DNA from: Tretioscincus oriximinensis
Taxonomy: Eukaryota > Chordata > Lepidosauria > Squamata > Gymnophthalmidae
Reading direction: 5' to 3'
Length of the DNA: 64,000 nucleotides
Assembly: GCA_022410635.1 (NCBI GenBank)
Contig: JAJVDF010000492.1
Coordinates: 78,039-142,038, forward strand
In this document: piece after piece, positions 21,573 to 33,148 of the stretch
How the letters are laid out: every line of letters begins with the position of its first letter
How positions within the stretch are numbered: position 1 is the first letter of the stretch
The notes under the pieces: model-generated
What the model saw: only the letters and a program-made list of their open reading frames with translations
Database searches by the model: none
Told to the model about the DNA's origin: nothing
Made by a program: the position numbers and the translations under genes

Positions 21573-21842
21573 CAAGAACACATCAGGAGGCTTAAAAGTG
21601 ACAGACTATGCACATGCGAGTTCAAAGAACTGGAGGACACGTCCCATGTCCTGTTTGATTGCACCTTTTATAATAATCTCAGGGAGCACTATCTAAATTC
21701 CTTGTTTACACCAGGACAAGTTGTAGATAAAAAAGAAAATCTTCACTGGCTCCTAAGTGGAATGGACATATATATTATGAGACGGGTAGCCTTGTTTATT
21801 TTCAAGGCTGCCAGAATACGAGCTGCGATGTGCTTAAAATAG
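21573..21842 (+). pseudogene. Non-LTR retrotransposon ORF2 C-terminal fragment
   Basis: Reading the frame that stops at TAG 21840-21842 gives about 89 residues with a C-x-C-x9-H-x4-C pattern ('ELEDTSHVLFDC'), then 'FYNNLREHYL', and a basic end 'KAARIRAAMCLK'. A Cys/His cluster followed by an F-Y-x2-LR block is typical of the far C-terminus of several LINE ORF2 proteins after the reverse transcriptase. The clade is uncertain and it is not CR1-like. There is no upstream reverse transcriptase, so it is truncated. The frame upstream closes at TGA at 21570. Confidence 0.55.
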
Positions 21843-24800
21843 AATTTTTAACTATTGGTTTTAATCCATCTTTGCTGTATATTTTATTAATTGTATTATT
21901 GGAAACAGTGATAATTTTTCCTGGCTCTTTTCTGGAGCCAGGGCAGAATAATGTGGAATGCAAGTGATGTATGGATCAAGCTTTAAAGAGAGAGTGAAAT
22001 TTCAAAGCAATGTTGTTGATTTTGAAAAACATTGGGTAAATGTGGAGAAATAATCCAAAGTAGCAGGACAACATGTTATTTTTATAAATTTTATAATAGC
22101 CAATGCGATTGTATTTTTTGACCTGCAACTTAAAATGAGGATTAATAAGTTTTCAAAACTCTGGCAAACTGGTTTATACAGCTATTTAGGCCGCTGGATT
22201 TGTCTCCTCTGTCTTCAAACACAATGTACTTCTTAAAAGTATTTTTACTGTTTTGGTAATATTATATGCAGTCAAGATTTAACGTTGTGCTTAATTACTT
22301 CTGTGAATAAGAATCATGACGCCCTGAAGTGGAATCCAAAGTGGAAGAAAACAAATGATTGTAAAATGCACAAATAACCTTTCTACTTAGCAACGCTGTA
22401 GTTCTCTTAGATTTTATTTTGCATTCCTCATCTTGGCTTCATTACAAAATGGTTTGGTGCTTGCCAAAGCACATTTCTAGTCTTTAATTGATACTTTCAG
22501 TTGCTTCTTACAACTGGGGCCATTCTAATCAATTAAAAATCTTCATTGAACTGTGGTCTTCTGATTTACTTCTTAAGTCTTTCCAAAAATGCTATTGAGC
22601 TTGATGGCTTTATGAATATTTATACCAGCTTACATGGTATTTGCAATTGAAACTAGCTTATGGGGTTTTTTTGGCTTTGTTTTATGTTTATTGAGCTACT
22701 TCCAGTTAGAAATTGTGAATGGTGACTATTGGTGATGGTAAGACTTTCAAGATTATTTCCTTGCAAAACTCTCTTTAATCCCCTTGGGAATTAAACATGT
22801 AGCANACTGTTTTTAGGTGTTTGTACTACCAACTATTGCTGGTGACTTTCCATGTAAATTGTGTCATCTCAGTCCATGTCACCTCACACTACAGCTGTAT
22901 TGAGGAAACGCAAGAGAAGCCTGCAGAGAACTGGTTATAAAACGTCCATTCAGTTGTGGAAAACACTGGCTTTGATTTTCAATCAATATGTTATGAAAAT
23001 AATATGTAAACAGATATGTGAAAATAATAACTGTAAGGATCGTATTGTAAAATATTTGTTGCAAGCTTTAAAAGAAAAAATACTCATATATAGCAAATGT
23101 AAAGTCCCTCTCCCCAAGTATGCCTATGAGCACCGTACTGAATAATTGTAGGTAACAAAGTCATTTCTGTTCTTGAAGGGCCTGGACCAGTCAAGCTAGA
23201 ATCACTGTGGCTGGAGTGAATTCTTATTTGAGTGGTCCACTTGTCTCAGAATAAAATAATACACATTTGGACAGTTGTTCTGAAACAGGTCTTATTCTAG
23301 CACAAGATTTGTAGCTTCCTGGCAGCCAGGAAAGTTCTCAGCCTCAGAGCCACAGGGANACCCATTTTGGTGATGTAATTTGTTATGTCACTAAAATTGG
23401 TTCTCCTGCTAAACTAGATAAGGGGTTCTCCCGTGTTCTGGTATGTATAGACTAACAGTATATCTGTTCAAATTGATCTACCAGCATTGCATCCTAGTCA
23501 GATAATTTGATGACATAGACAAGCTATGTAACATCTTATGTGGATACAGCATGCTGCTACTAGAAGAATCTCCAGCCAAAAGAAAGGATAGAAAAATAAT
23601 GAATACAGAACTAAAATTAATATACCACTCTGTTTGAAAAGTATAAAGTCCATAAACTATTAGACATAGGAAGTAGTATAAAGGTAACATCCACAAAACA
23701 GTCAGGTGAGTCAATTTTAGTGATAGTGCAGTGATTGCTCCTTATCAGTGTTGTCACTGCAGTCAAAGCCATTCCATGTCATATTCTAGACCAGTGGGCT
23801 TCTCTTGTCCAAACGGACTGGTCTGGAATAAGGCACAACAAGTACATAAAGGCCCCTTAGCACTTAAAGTCCTTCAAACCTTCTCTTGCTGTCTTTTAGG
23901 TGTTTATAAAATATTTAATTACTCCAATCTCTTCAGCCTGAATAGTCTCTCTGTTCTTATGGTGAAATTTCTAGACATGTTCCAGTCTGTATGGACTTCC
24001 CAAGAATTATCTTCTGCGTATCCTACCACTTCAGATATAGACTGTATTCTGGTTCATTTTCAAATGTTGATTTAAAAAACCAAATAGCCTCATTTATTTA
24101 AAATCAGTGAAAACAGATGATGGCAAAATAAATTAACTGGGTTGGGGGCTCTGAGGGAACAATTATTTATGTGAAAAAATACAGCAGCAGTAGTAAAAAA
24201 TTAGTTATTTTGTTGCCTCTGATTGATGGAGACAACAAAAGGCTCATGAAATCCTTCAAGTATTTCTGGCTTCCTTGATACAGATGAAGTAATATGTAGA
24301 ACACTGATCTAAATCACATTAAGGATCAATCCTTTGGAGATATGGACACAAAACCCTTTTCTTCTGGGTATCTGTTAGAATGCAAAACAAATTCTTGTGC
24401 TCCTTTTCGTTATAATTACTAAACTAGTCAACAATAATTCTTCTCTTCCTGTGTGTATTTTCCTACTCAGTTTGTGATATAGTTACGGTTCCTTTGTGGA
24501 AACAAAGAAGAAGCCAATATGCCTTAAATTACTTCAACGGAAAATGTGCAGCAGTGCTAAATTTTTAAAGGCAACAACAAAACCTGCTCCTAACTTTGTT
24601 TGTTCAAAAAAGCTTGTTGATACTTGGATAAATAAAAATATTGGTTGCCATGTAGAATACACTGCAGGGGGCTTCTCAGAACCTGTCATACAGAAGGCAA
24701 AATGAAATACAAACCCAGACATCATCTGTGTCGTTTGGTTTAATGCACAAACTTTCATTTATATCGTCTTTTATTTATTTATCAGATTAAGGCCATAGAT

Positions 24801-25619
24801 AGATGTTAGAAGGATATTTTCCTACTTATGGGGAGAGGGAGAGCCACACATTATGTTTTTCATAGTATAAGAATGTGATCCATGTACTTGCTGTGATGCA
24901 GCTTTAATAGCAACAGAAAGGGTTGTCATTACATTTTTCCTGGTTAGTTATTTTGTGCAGTTTTCACAAATCAATGTCATCATTGTATTATGGCGTACCA
25001 TATGAAAATTGCTCGAGAGAGCGTCTGAGATCCAGCCATGCCTTGCAATCTTGTGCTTGCTCTGTTGCAGCAAAATTGAAGCTTTAGAGTTGTCACCAAC
25101 AGATTTTTTCATGTTGAATGTATGTAGAAAAATGCATAAATGGCCAGTAAAACCTAATTTATCGTCTGTTAACCTTGGATAATTTCAAAAAGAAGCATTT
25201 TCCCTTTAAAATCTCTTGCTCTGCCCAGTAAGAAGAGAATTAGATCCAATGAGAGAAAGGGTACAGAGCAGCCAAATATGGTGGGATTTGTTACAGGACT
25301 TCATGGGGGTTGTACCTTTCTTTTTCAGAACTAAATCAGGATCAGTCAGTCTGATCAGAAAATTTATGAGATGGTAGTGTGATGTCTTACCTTAATCTGG
25401 ATGTAAATTCAGATGAATGCAGAGCCAGAAGCCAAAACCGAAGGCGTAGCTTCAGAAGAGCCCGAGTTAGGAGTGGCAATTGGCCAGGAGCCTCATAGTG
25501 AGGGAGATATAACCTAGCATGAGCTAGGTGTGATAAGGCTCTCCTCTGGCATTCACAGAGGCTTAGATTGAGAGCAGCCAGAAGGCACTTCTCCTCTGAC
25601 AGGAAAGAGCAATCACAAC
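21843..25619. other. AT-rich stretch, no gene recognised
   Basis: Just after the LINE fragment there may be its 3' UTR (to about 21960, where GGCTCTTTTCTGGAGCCAGG can form a small hairpin). The rest holds no recognised repeat. Open frames of 94 (22861-23145) and 114 codons (23731-24075) show no family motifs. The 22380-22620 part is repeat-free and could be conserved non-coding sequence, but this is untested. Confidence 0.4.
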
Positions 25620-25760
25620 AGCTACTTTTTTATTTATTTTATTTTAAATTATTTATATATCACCCTTCACCAATGGTCTCAGGCAGGTAACACATTCATA
25701 AAACGTTTAAAAAGATCCATCCCTCCCTCCTTTTCTTCCTTCAACTCACTTACCCTCCCT
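25620..25760 (-). mobile_element. Unclassified LINE/SINE 3' tail fragment
   Basis: ATTTATATATCACCCTTCAC followed by GGTCTCAGGCAGGTAACAC resembles the reversed 'cgccctgagcc' type tail seen at 39507-39560 and 50106-50374. The upstream A/T-rich side would be its terminal simple repeat. Confidence 0.4.
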
Positions 25761-27540
25761 GGGAGGATAGAATGCAGTTATTTAGGAATCAAAAGCCTGG
25801 AAGTACAGATACTTTTTACCAGGTGCTGAAAACTATACAATATAGGTGCCTGGCGAGCCTCTAGAGGTAGGCTAGAGTGTGCAGACCATCATGGAGAAGA
25901 CCCTCCTATGTGCCTCTTCCCTCTATAAGGGGAGGAACTACCAGAAGGCCTTTTCCTTGAGATCTGAGTGCACAGGCAGGAGACAAAATTGTTATTCTCC
26001 CTGTGTTAACCAGCTCAGTTAATCTTGGCTTATATTTTCTGATTTCATTATTGTGTTTTGCCTTCGGATATTGTTGTGACTCAATGTGGATAATGCATTG
26101 CTGATTGCAACAGGGTTTTTTTAGGCCATGGACTTGGAAATATTTTTGAGACACACCCAACTCTGTCAGCCTATAGAGCTTCTGTTTGATCTTTGTTTCT
26201 TCTTTTGAAGTTCCTGCATTCTGTGTTTGCCAGCAGTTATCTGGGCTGCCTACCAGCAGACATAATGGGCAGGAACAAATGAGCCCTCTCAAAAAAATTT
26301 CTGAGCTTGAAAAAATGTAAGCACAGACTGGANTGAGAAATGAGTACGGTACCCCATACATATTAATGGCATTAGGTCTGCTGCCATTTTACAATGCAGT
26401 GGGGTGCTAGTGGGCAGACAAAATCTCCCCTTGATTTCTGAAGCTCCTGGAGCTGGCAGCGGAAATGGTGGGAGGACAAGGTGCCAATAGCCTCTTGGTG
26501 GTAGGAGTGTTCAGGGCACAAAGCTCCTGGAGGTGGAGCTAGTTGGCAGGCAGGCTACTGATAGGCTCTGGGTACTGCAGATCTCTCTGATATGCCTGCT
26601 GCCATTTGGAACATGACTCCTCAAGCGGGCGATTAACCAATCAGCTCCACAGAGGAACAGGTTTTTTACTCCTTGCATTGCTGACTGGTTCAAGTGATGC
26701 CTCTGGTACCTCATGAGGGACTGAGGGGCTGGTAAACCTGCCTCCTTCAGTCACTGATATTGGACCTGCCTGTTGGACCTAATGCTGCCACTGAAGATGT
26801 CAGCCACTCNGTCCAAAAACTCACCCACACACAGAAACAAAGGGACGCTCTCTGTCACACAAACAAACAACAAAACTACCCACTGCCTCCGCAGACACTA
26901 CTTCAAACACCGCATCGCTAAAAATATCATGGCAAAATTCCCACAGCAGGCCACTTACTATTCCTGCACACAAAAATTCAGGGGAGGAAGAGAAAAAGGG
27001 GGAGGGGACAGGAATGAATGTGTGTGTGGGAACCCTCACCCAGAACAAGAGCTGCAAGACCAGCAACATAAGAGAAGGGGCATGGAACAGGATCTTTAAG
27101 GGTGAGGTGGGGTTTGGGACATAGAGTAGGACCTAGAATGGGGGTGGGTGGGAGATAGGGCAGGAAAATAGCTAGAATGTCCAGTCTTATTTGCTGCATT
27201 GAGATCGGGCTTAATTCTGCTAGTATAAATATATATTTATAAGCTGTGCATATGTTGCTATAAATGCAAGATTAGGATTACTAGATCACAAAATGGGTAA
27301 GTAGAGAGGCGTATCACAAATTAGGACAAAAGCAGGACAAGTTTTTTTTAAAAAGCTGAGGCTTGTGGAAGCTGTTATCCTTCCCAAAGTAAACTTAACA
27401 TACCTCCCCCCCTTAAAATATATATAGGTCTGTATATTTGGACGTTTGGGAATCTTATATGGGGGGATATAAAGTGTTAACTCTTATTTAAATCCATCTA
27501 GCTTGAAATTTCATGGCCTTAGATATTATTTATTTTGTCA
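25761..27540. other. GC-richer unclassified tract
   Basis: 26360-27130 is noticeably richer in G+C than its surroundings. It carries frames up to about 108 codons (for example 26773-27099) that show no recognisable domain. It could be an unclassified repeat. A 151-codon minus-strand frame at 25906-26361 is also unrecognised. Confidence 0.35.
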
Positions 27541-27593
27541 AATCTTCAATATATTATTTCCCTTTATATAAATCTTCAATATATTATTTCCCT
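27541..27593. repeat. Short direct duplication (30-bp period)
   Basis: The 23-bp sequence starting AATCTTCAATATATTATTTC occurs at 27541-27563 and again at 27571-27593 without change, separated by 7 bp. Confidence 0.9.
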
Positions 27594-29017
27594 GGTTGGC
27601 TAAGGATAGATAAAGCTGCCAACTTAGACAGTGAGAGAGACACTATTAATACTGGCAAAATCGGGTTGGAAAGAAATATCTTCCGACAGTAAACACCTCA
27701 CGAAGGTTGGTGGGAAAACTATTCTGTGGTGGCACCAGGCAATCTGTGGTATCGCAGATGGATCTAGCTTGATTAAACTACCTTAACAGACAAGGCGATC
27801 TGTCAGGAAAGCTTGTCCCAAACTTTCACATACCAAATCTTGAATCTGGGTTTCTCATTCCTGAGGTAAACAACAGTATATGCAGGTTTACCAAGCAGAG
27901 TAAATGTCAGCAGAGCGGCTTTGCTTCGGCATGAAAAGGATCCACTTGGTGCATGTCAATTCAAATTCTGTCTTCTGAACTGCTTAATTAACAACTTATG
28001 GAACTAGGCACTTGAAATCTGACTGGCTAATAGATGTCACCTTTGTGCATTAAAAATGCTTTGGTATTATAAAGACTTAATTTTAAAGAGATTACTCAGC
28101 ATTTGACTCAAAGCATCTTCTACTTCTAATAGCTAATAATGGCTAAGCATATCCTCCACTGAGCTGTTAAGAATATCATAAGGTTTATTGATTCTATAGG
28201 TAATATGAAGCTCTTTTGCCAGGGTCCAGAGCTTAACACGACAGATGGCATGTATAATTTCTTACAATCTTAAAGTTAATTGAAGTCTAATTTTTAGTGC
28301 TCACATCTATCTTCTCTTCTCTTCCAATTAAACACAAGTGACACATTTTTATGCACATGATGTCCCTCTAAATTAACACTAATGAGTGATACAATAGGGC
28401 AATTCTTTAATTGGGGTTGCTATAATGTTCCAGTTAAGTGAAAGGACTATAGAAAAAATGCCAAATGCTACTGTGGAGTCCACATGTTTATTTCATGTTT
28501 TTTAATCAGCAACAAATAGTTTTCAGATTTGGGAGCATCCTCAAACAAGAATTCTCAATATTAAATTGGTCCTTCCTTTTTTCTGAGACAGGTTTAAAGC
28601 CTCACGGGGCATTCTATGTACAGAATAAAATGGAGAAGCATCTTGGAAATACTGGTATGATGGTCTATTGTGCTACAGTCAGTCTCTAAGCGACAGTCAG
28701 GTCTTGTGGTTATTGCCCCTTAACTCTGGCACAACTGCATAGCCAACATCCACTGTCCTGATTTTCATAACAACCAACTCTGAAGTGCTTTTGCTTCTCT
28801 CAATACGCACACCACTCATTTCTGCTATGGAGTTCAAGGCCTTATTCCGTTGCCACTTATGTTTTTTGCCATTCGGGTTACTTGTACTGAGGAATCCGTA
28901 ACCACTCTCATGTATGCTGACGCTCCCATCTCAGACTCACAATCAACAATTATGTGATATGGAAGCCTCAGCCCATTAGGGAAAGGGGCATTCCTGGGCT
29001 GGGTGGCTCTGTGTGTT
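27594..29017. other. Unannotated stretch
   Basis: Mostly AT-rich with no recognised element. 28690-28990 is less AT-rich and unassigned. Confidence 0.35.
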
Positions 29018-29734
29018 GTTGGGGTTCTCTATTAGGAATATATTAATTGGCATAATATATTTTGATATAAAATGTACAAGCATTGGTCTCTAGATGCACA
29101 GGCCTCATGTCTTCAAAAATTTTGGGAAATTTCCAGCCCAGGGTGTTGCAAGGGAGCTAATCTTCATTCCTGCCCTGAAGCAACACCCAACTGTGCCATG
29201 TTTACCTGCACCCATTATCTGTAGGTGCATTCATTAACTCAGGAGCTTAGGCTTAATGAAATTAATCAACTGCCTGGACGCCCTGAGGAAGNTCTGGTTA
29301 TCACCTCTCCAGGAGGTGAACGACCGGTCACAGGTCCTGAAAGCTGCAGGGATCAGTCTTGTACCACCCAAACCATACCCAAATTTGGAGTTTCCTGATA
29401 AAGGCTGCACCCCTTGGGAGGAGGGAGAAACGTCACACAGGTGTCACAACCTGGGGTCACCTCCGGTCCACCCCAAACCACACCTTCGGAACACCCAGTC
29501 TCTGACGTCTGTTTTCTTGTACACGCCTTCTGATCTTATGTCAATAAAAACCAGCACACAGGGGGGTTCATACCCGCGTGGGCCTCCTAGATCTTGCCTC
29601 TTGATCTAAGCTTATGTCATCTGCGTGAGTTCTTGATGGGAGTCAGATTCTACACGTGTCCATATCCTGATGATCAGCCTCTTCTGATGTGCTGACACCT
29701 AATAACGTGTTAGCAAACCCCCGTTAGTGCGTAA
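29018..29734 (+). mobile_element. LTR-like unclassified segment
   Basis: A C-rich segment with AATAAA at 29543-29548 followed by a GT/CT-rich region, ending near GTGCGTAACA. It could begin at TGTTGGGG, giving TG...CA ends. No flanking target duplication, primer site or retroviral gene is visible, so this is only a structural impression. The 117-codon frame at 29256-29609 has no recognisable domain. Confidence 0.25.
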
Positions 29735-29942
29735 CATTTTCAACCATTTCTTCCTGATCACCATTCTATGCAGAACTTCTTTTGAGCACCACACACTCCA
29801 AAACACAATTTCTTTTCATTTTTTGCTAGGGAGGGAGGAAAGAGGGTGGGGACAAAAAGGCAATGGTGCAGATCTACCCAATCCCTGGTGTCAGTGACTT
29901 CGCAAAACCACATTCTCTTCCTTCTCCACTCCCAGGCACCAC

Positions 29943-29994
29943 TGAACTGTCCTCCACCATGAACTGTCCTCCACCATTGAACTGTCCTCCACCA
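29943..29994. repeat. Three-copy 17-bp tandem repeat
   Basis: TGAACTGTCCTCCACCA occurs at 29943-29959, 29960-29976 and 29978-29994, with one T inserted between copies two and three. Confidence 0.95.
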
Positions 29995-30499
29995 AGGAAC
30001 CTTGGCATTAATGAACAACCATCCCAGTCACCCCTGAAATGGAATGGGGTCCTGTGTGGTTGGAGAAGTTTTTTGTTTTAGCCAGACCCTTTCTTCTTCC
30101 TGGCTACCCTGCAAGCCCTCCCTGTATCTTGCCAAAGGGGTGACTAAGCCTGGCTGGTTTTTCCCTTCCGTCCCCTTTGGGCCTTATTTTGGATCTTATC
30201 AAAGTGGGTGAGAGACAGGCAGACATGAGAGGTGGGGGACAGAGGAGAGGCAGCAGAGGTGCGGAGCAGCACCCTAGTGCAAGCAAGAAGCACACCATCC
30301 AACAGCTGCTGTCTTCCCCCCACCCCCCTTTGCAGCTATGGTGGGAGGGATTCAGCAGTGCCTATGTGGATTCTTAATGTGGAGTGGCTATCAATGTGAA
30401 ATTAGGCTTCCAAATTAGGTTCTATTTGGATCAAAGTGTTTTCTATTCTGTGGTAATGAATAGTGCATTTGCAGCCTCAGATCCCTATCTGAAAATCTC

Positions 30500-30664
30500 C
30501 TGAAATCCAACTGGGTGACATTGGGTTAATCACAGTACTTCAGAGCTCCCTTAGTCCGACCTACTTCGCAAGGTGTCTGTTGTGAAGAAAAGAGCATAAC
30601 ATTGTGTGTATTGATTTCCTTTGGGTTGAGAAAAGTAGGTATAAAAACCAGCCCTTCTTCTTTT
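30500..30664 (+). mobile_element. Sauria-type SINE, 3' part
   Basis: Contains the conserved body CTGGGTGACATTGGGTTAAT, a degraded 'cctcacagggtgtctgttgtg' block (CAAGGTGTCTGTTGTG) and the 3' end GTATAAAAACCAGCCCTTCT with a TTC-type tail. The tRNA-like head is missing or unrecognisable, so it is 5'-truncated or decayed. It has the tail type shared with Bov-B/RTE LINEs. Confidence 0.75.
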
Positions 30665-30745
30665 AATGAACTATAATAAGTGCAGAAAAAAGGTTGTCTA
30701 CAGATAGCAAGTTGAAATGCAGAATATAAACAAAAGCCAATTGTT

Positions 30746-30930
30746 GTCACACAGAGGCCCACCAGATGCACCTGGGCAGTCCGAACAGAGCAGCATATTT
30801 TGCTTTCCTCTGTTCGGACTGCCCAGGTGCATCTGGTGGGCCTCTGTGTGACACAGAATGCTGGACTCGATGGGCTGTGACCTGATCCAGTATGGCTCTT
30901 CTTATGTTCTTATGTTCTTATGTTCTTATG
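30746..30930 (+). mobile_element. CR1 3' end with perfect 45-bp inverted repeat
   Basis: 30808-30930 is the terminal CR1 3' UTR and tail (CTTATGTTC repeats). Immediately upstream, 30746-30790 is an exact reverse complement of 30808-30852, with a 17-bp loop. The left arm is thus a reversed copy of internal 3' UTR sequence. Such a snapback end suggests template switching during reverse transcription or later inversion. Confidence 0.9.
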
Positions 30931-31032
30931 GCACAATTAGATTAAGTATGTCTCCAGACCTTTAGGTGAAGAATACTATTTTAGGAAGCTTAATATTTCT
31001 TCTAGATTTCCTATGGTTCTTATGGTTCCAAA

Positions 31033-31114
31033 TATACTGCTCAAAACAATTAAGGGAACACTTTAACATACACTGTTATGTTAAAATGTTCCTTTAATTG
31101 TTTTGAGCAGTATA
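31033..31114. mobile_element. Tc1/mariner-like foldback MITE, copy 1
   Basis: A near-perfect palindrome from TATACTGCTCAAAACAATTA to its reverse complement, ending GAGCAGTATA. The TA at each end fits TA target duplication. CTGCTCAAAA...AAGGGAACA ends are of a type known from Tc1-like elements in vertebrates. At 82 bp it cannot encode a transposase. Confidence 0.75.
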
Positions 31115-31218
31115 TTTTCTAATACTGCAGTGGGAATGCCACATGAAAATCTGGCCATCCCAATGCAGTCCAGCAGGACTTTCATGTAATTAAGGTTTTT
31201 TGTGTTGGAACTGGGCTT

Positions 31219-31490
31219 TGGAGAAAGAGAAGGAGGAGGATCTGGTTTTTATATCCTGCCTTTCTCATCCAAAGGGACTCAGAGCAACTTACAAGGTTAT
31301 CACCTGCCTAACTATTTTAACCCCCCTCAAAATTGTGGAGGTAACATTAATCTACTCACAATTTTACTTGTTTTTGAACAGCAGGGTTGGCTGAGGCTAA
31401 GGGCAGTAGAAGGAGCTCCCTCCTCTCCATGGCAAATACAGGGCTTCAAATTCCAACATCTCTGTTGTAACACAGAAGCTTTTAGCCTCT
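31219..31490 (-). mobile_element. tRNA-headed SINE, degraded
   Basis: The plus strand begins with GAGAAAGAGAAGGAGGAGGA (reversed tail), then TTTTTATATCCTGCCTTTCT and a reversed body with CAGCAGGGTTGGCTGAGGCT. It ends in a decayed reversed tRNA-like head around GGGCTTCAAATTCCAAC. It is the same family as 32846-33148, 36960-37263 and 59547-59866 but more diverged. Confidence 0.65.
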
Positions 31491-31614
31491 GCGTCTCAAT
31501 TGCATATGGCAATCAGTAAAATTCAGCTACAATATGTGCTTAACTAGAAATTATTATTAGTAGCCTCGTATCTGCCATGGAGACGAGTGAGCTCCTTCTA
31601 TTGTATTAGTCCCC

Positions 31615-31990
31615 CCCCCCCCATTTTTTAATTTAAATTTTATAGATTTTATACCCCACATCCTCCCTAACTCAGCCCTTCTGAAATGGTAGGGACAGAC
31701 AAAATTTAATTCTATCATAGGTATAGAATAATTACCTGATATCATTTACCCATCCTTTGATTAACCCTAAGTAAGTTGGTTTCCCTATTCAAATATCAGT
31801 TGTTAGCTGCTCAGCAATATAATACCATTTTGTCTTAGTCCATATTTTTCCACCCTTGAGCAGTAACAGCTTTTGCCACCATCATTAATTGCTCTATGAT
31901 AGAATAATCTTTTCTGCTTACATTACATTTTGATCTTTATAACTGTTTTTGGCCAATGCTTATCTCTCTTCCAGTCTCATTCCAAAGTAT
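31615..31990 (-). pseudogene. Probable L1 ORF2 C-terminal relic
   Basis: On the minus strand, translation in pieces gives an 'IIEQLMMVAKAVTAQGWKN' block that lines up with 'VDDMIMAAQATIAMGWKD' of the L1 at 58276-58793. This is followed by frameshifted sequence and an A/T-rich end near a poly-C run at 31611-31622. It is heavily mutated, and the call rests on this one block. Confidence 0.45.
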
Positions 31991-32845
31991 TTATATTGTT
32001 CACATTCTGTATTAGTTGCCGTTTCCAATTCATGCTTAAGAGCAGCCTCAACTAGACCAATCAGAACATTGATCACTATGACCAATTCTTCTGGTGAGTC
32101 AATATCACTCAGGCCCTGTCACCACTTAGTCTGGGTCATATCTTGGGACAGAGCTTGGCCACCCACATGCCAGTATAGGCAATGGCAGGCCCCATTCGGG
32201 GCCCACCATAGCCTACACTACCATGTAGATGGCAGACTCCTATTGGAAGATATAGTCCAGAATAAGGCTCAGTTGGGACTATCAGAAACAGGTAATGCTC
32301 TTTATTGCACTAATGTAAGTTTCAACTGACATAAACAAAACATGGACAGCTCCAGATTATATATTTATTCTTTCCAAGAGGGTGAAATTTCATGAAATAC
32401 AGATATGGTATTCCTTCATGGAGTGCACGTTGTTAGTGCATGCTAGTAAAAACCAAGCACTGAACAATAATGCTAAATGTAGTTTAGGTTGCTAAACATG
32501 TGTACAGTACTTCCAATGACCCAGTTCAGCAAAAAGCAGCTTGTGACCATAGCAGCAGTAACTTCAAGCAGAAAGAAGACAACCTAGGCTCTCATCACTT
32601 GACTATCAGAATGCTGATGGCAAAATCTCCTTACTGTCACCCTCATCCTAACTTGATGCATTAATTCCTTTCAGTCACTGTCATGTCCAGTCATGTTCAG
32701 CATATTTCTATGTGTCACTTGCTTTAGTTGTCAAGATGATACTGCTTTGCTTAAATTAATATTGTGCATAGGTTGGGATTACTCACTGCTACAGCAAGGG
32801 AATAGACTACCATATCTATGGCTATGGAGCATATTGCATGCCTAT
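31991..32845. other. Unannotated stretch
   Basis: A 126-codon plus-strand frame (31949-32329) begins inside the L1-like relic and shows no recognisable motif. Nothing else could be assigned. Confidence 0.35.
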
Positions 32846-33148
32846 TAGAAGAAGCAGAAAAAGAAGAACCGAGTTCTTATACCCCGCTTTTCTCACCTTT
32901 CAAAGGGACTCAACGTGGCTTACAAGGGTATTTTAGTCTGAAGGCTGACATTCTATCTTCCCCACCAGGCTCCGGTGGTTCCCATGTTTCTACTTGCAGT
33001 AAGTTGCAATTCTTGCTTTTGAATAGCTGGGTTGGCTAGAGCTACAGGCTGGTGGAAGTGCTCACCCCTCCCTACGTCCCACAAAGGGCTTCGAAACCCC
33101 ATCTCCCAGCTGAGAGACGGATTCCTTAGCAACTGAGTTATCCTTACT
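32846..33148 (-). mobile_element. tRNA-headed SINE
   Basis: The reversed tail GAAGAAGCAGAAAAAGAAGA is followed by TTCTTATACCCCGCTTTTCT and the SINE body, ending in the reversed head. GGGCTTCGAAACCCCATCTC carries the RNA polymerase III B-box (GGTTTCGAAGCC read on the minus strand). The A-box region AACTGAGTTA is degraded. It is nearly full length compared with 36960-37263. Confidence 0.82.

Noticed and set aside
22861..23145. 94-codon Lys-rich frame as a small gene
   Set aside because: Lys/Ile/Tyr bias follows AT content; there are no domain, splice or start context signals.
29943..29994. CRISPR-like array
   Set aside because: Three contiguous 17-bp copies without spacers, in a eukaryotic context, are a small tandem repeat.
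30900..30930. Telomere-like or regulatory TTATGTTC repeats
   Set aside because: They are the terminal simple repeat of CR1 copies and always follow the CR1 3' UTR.
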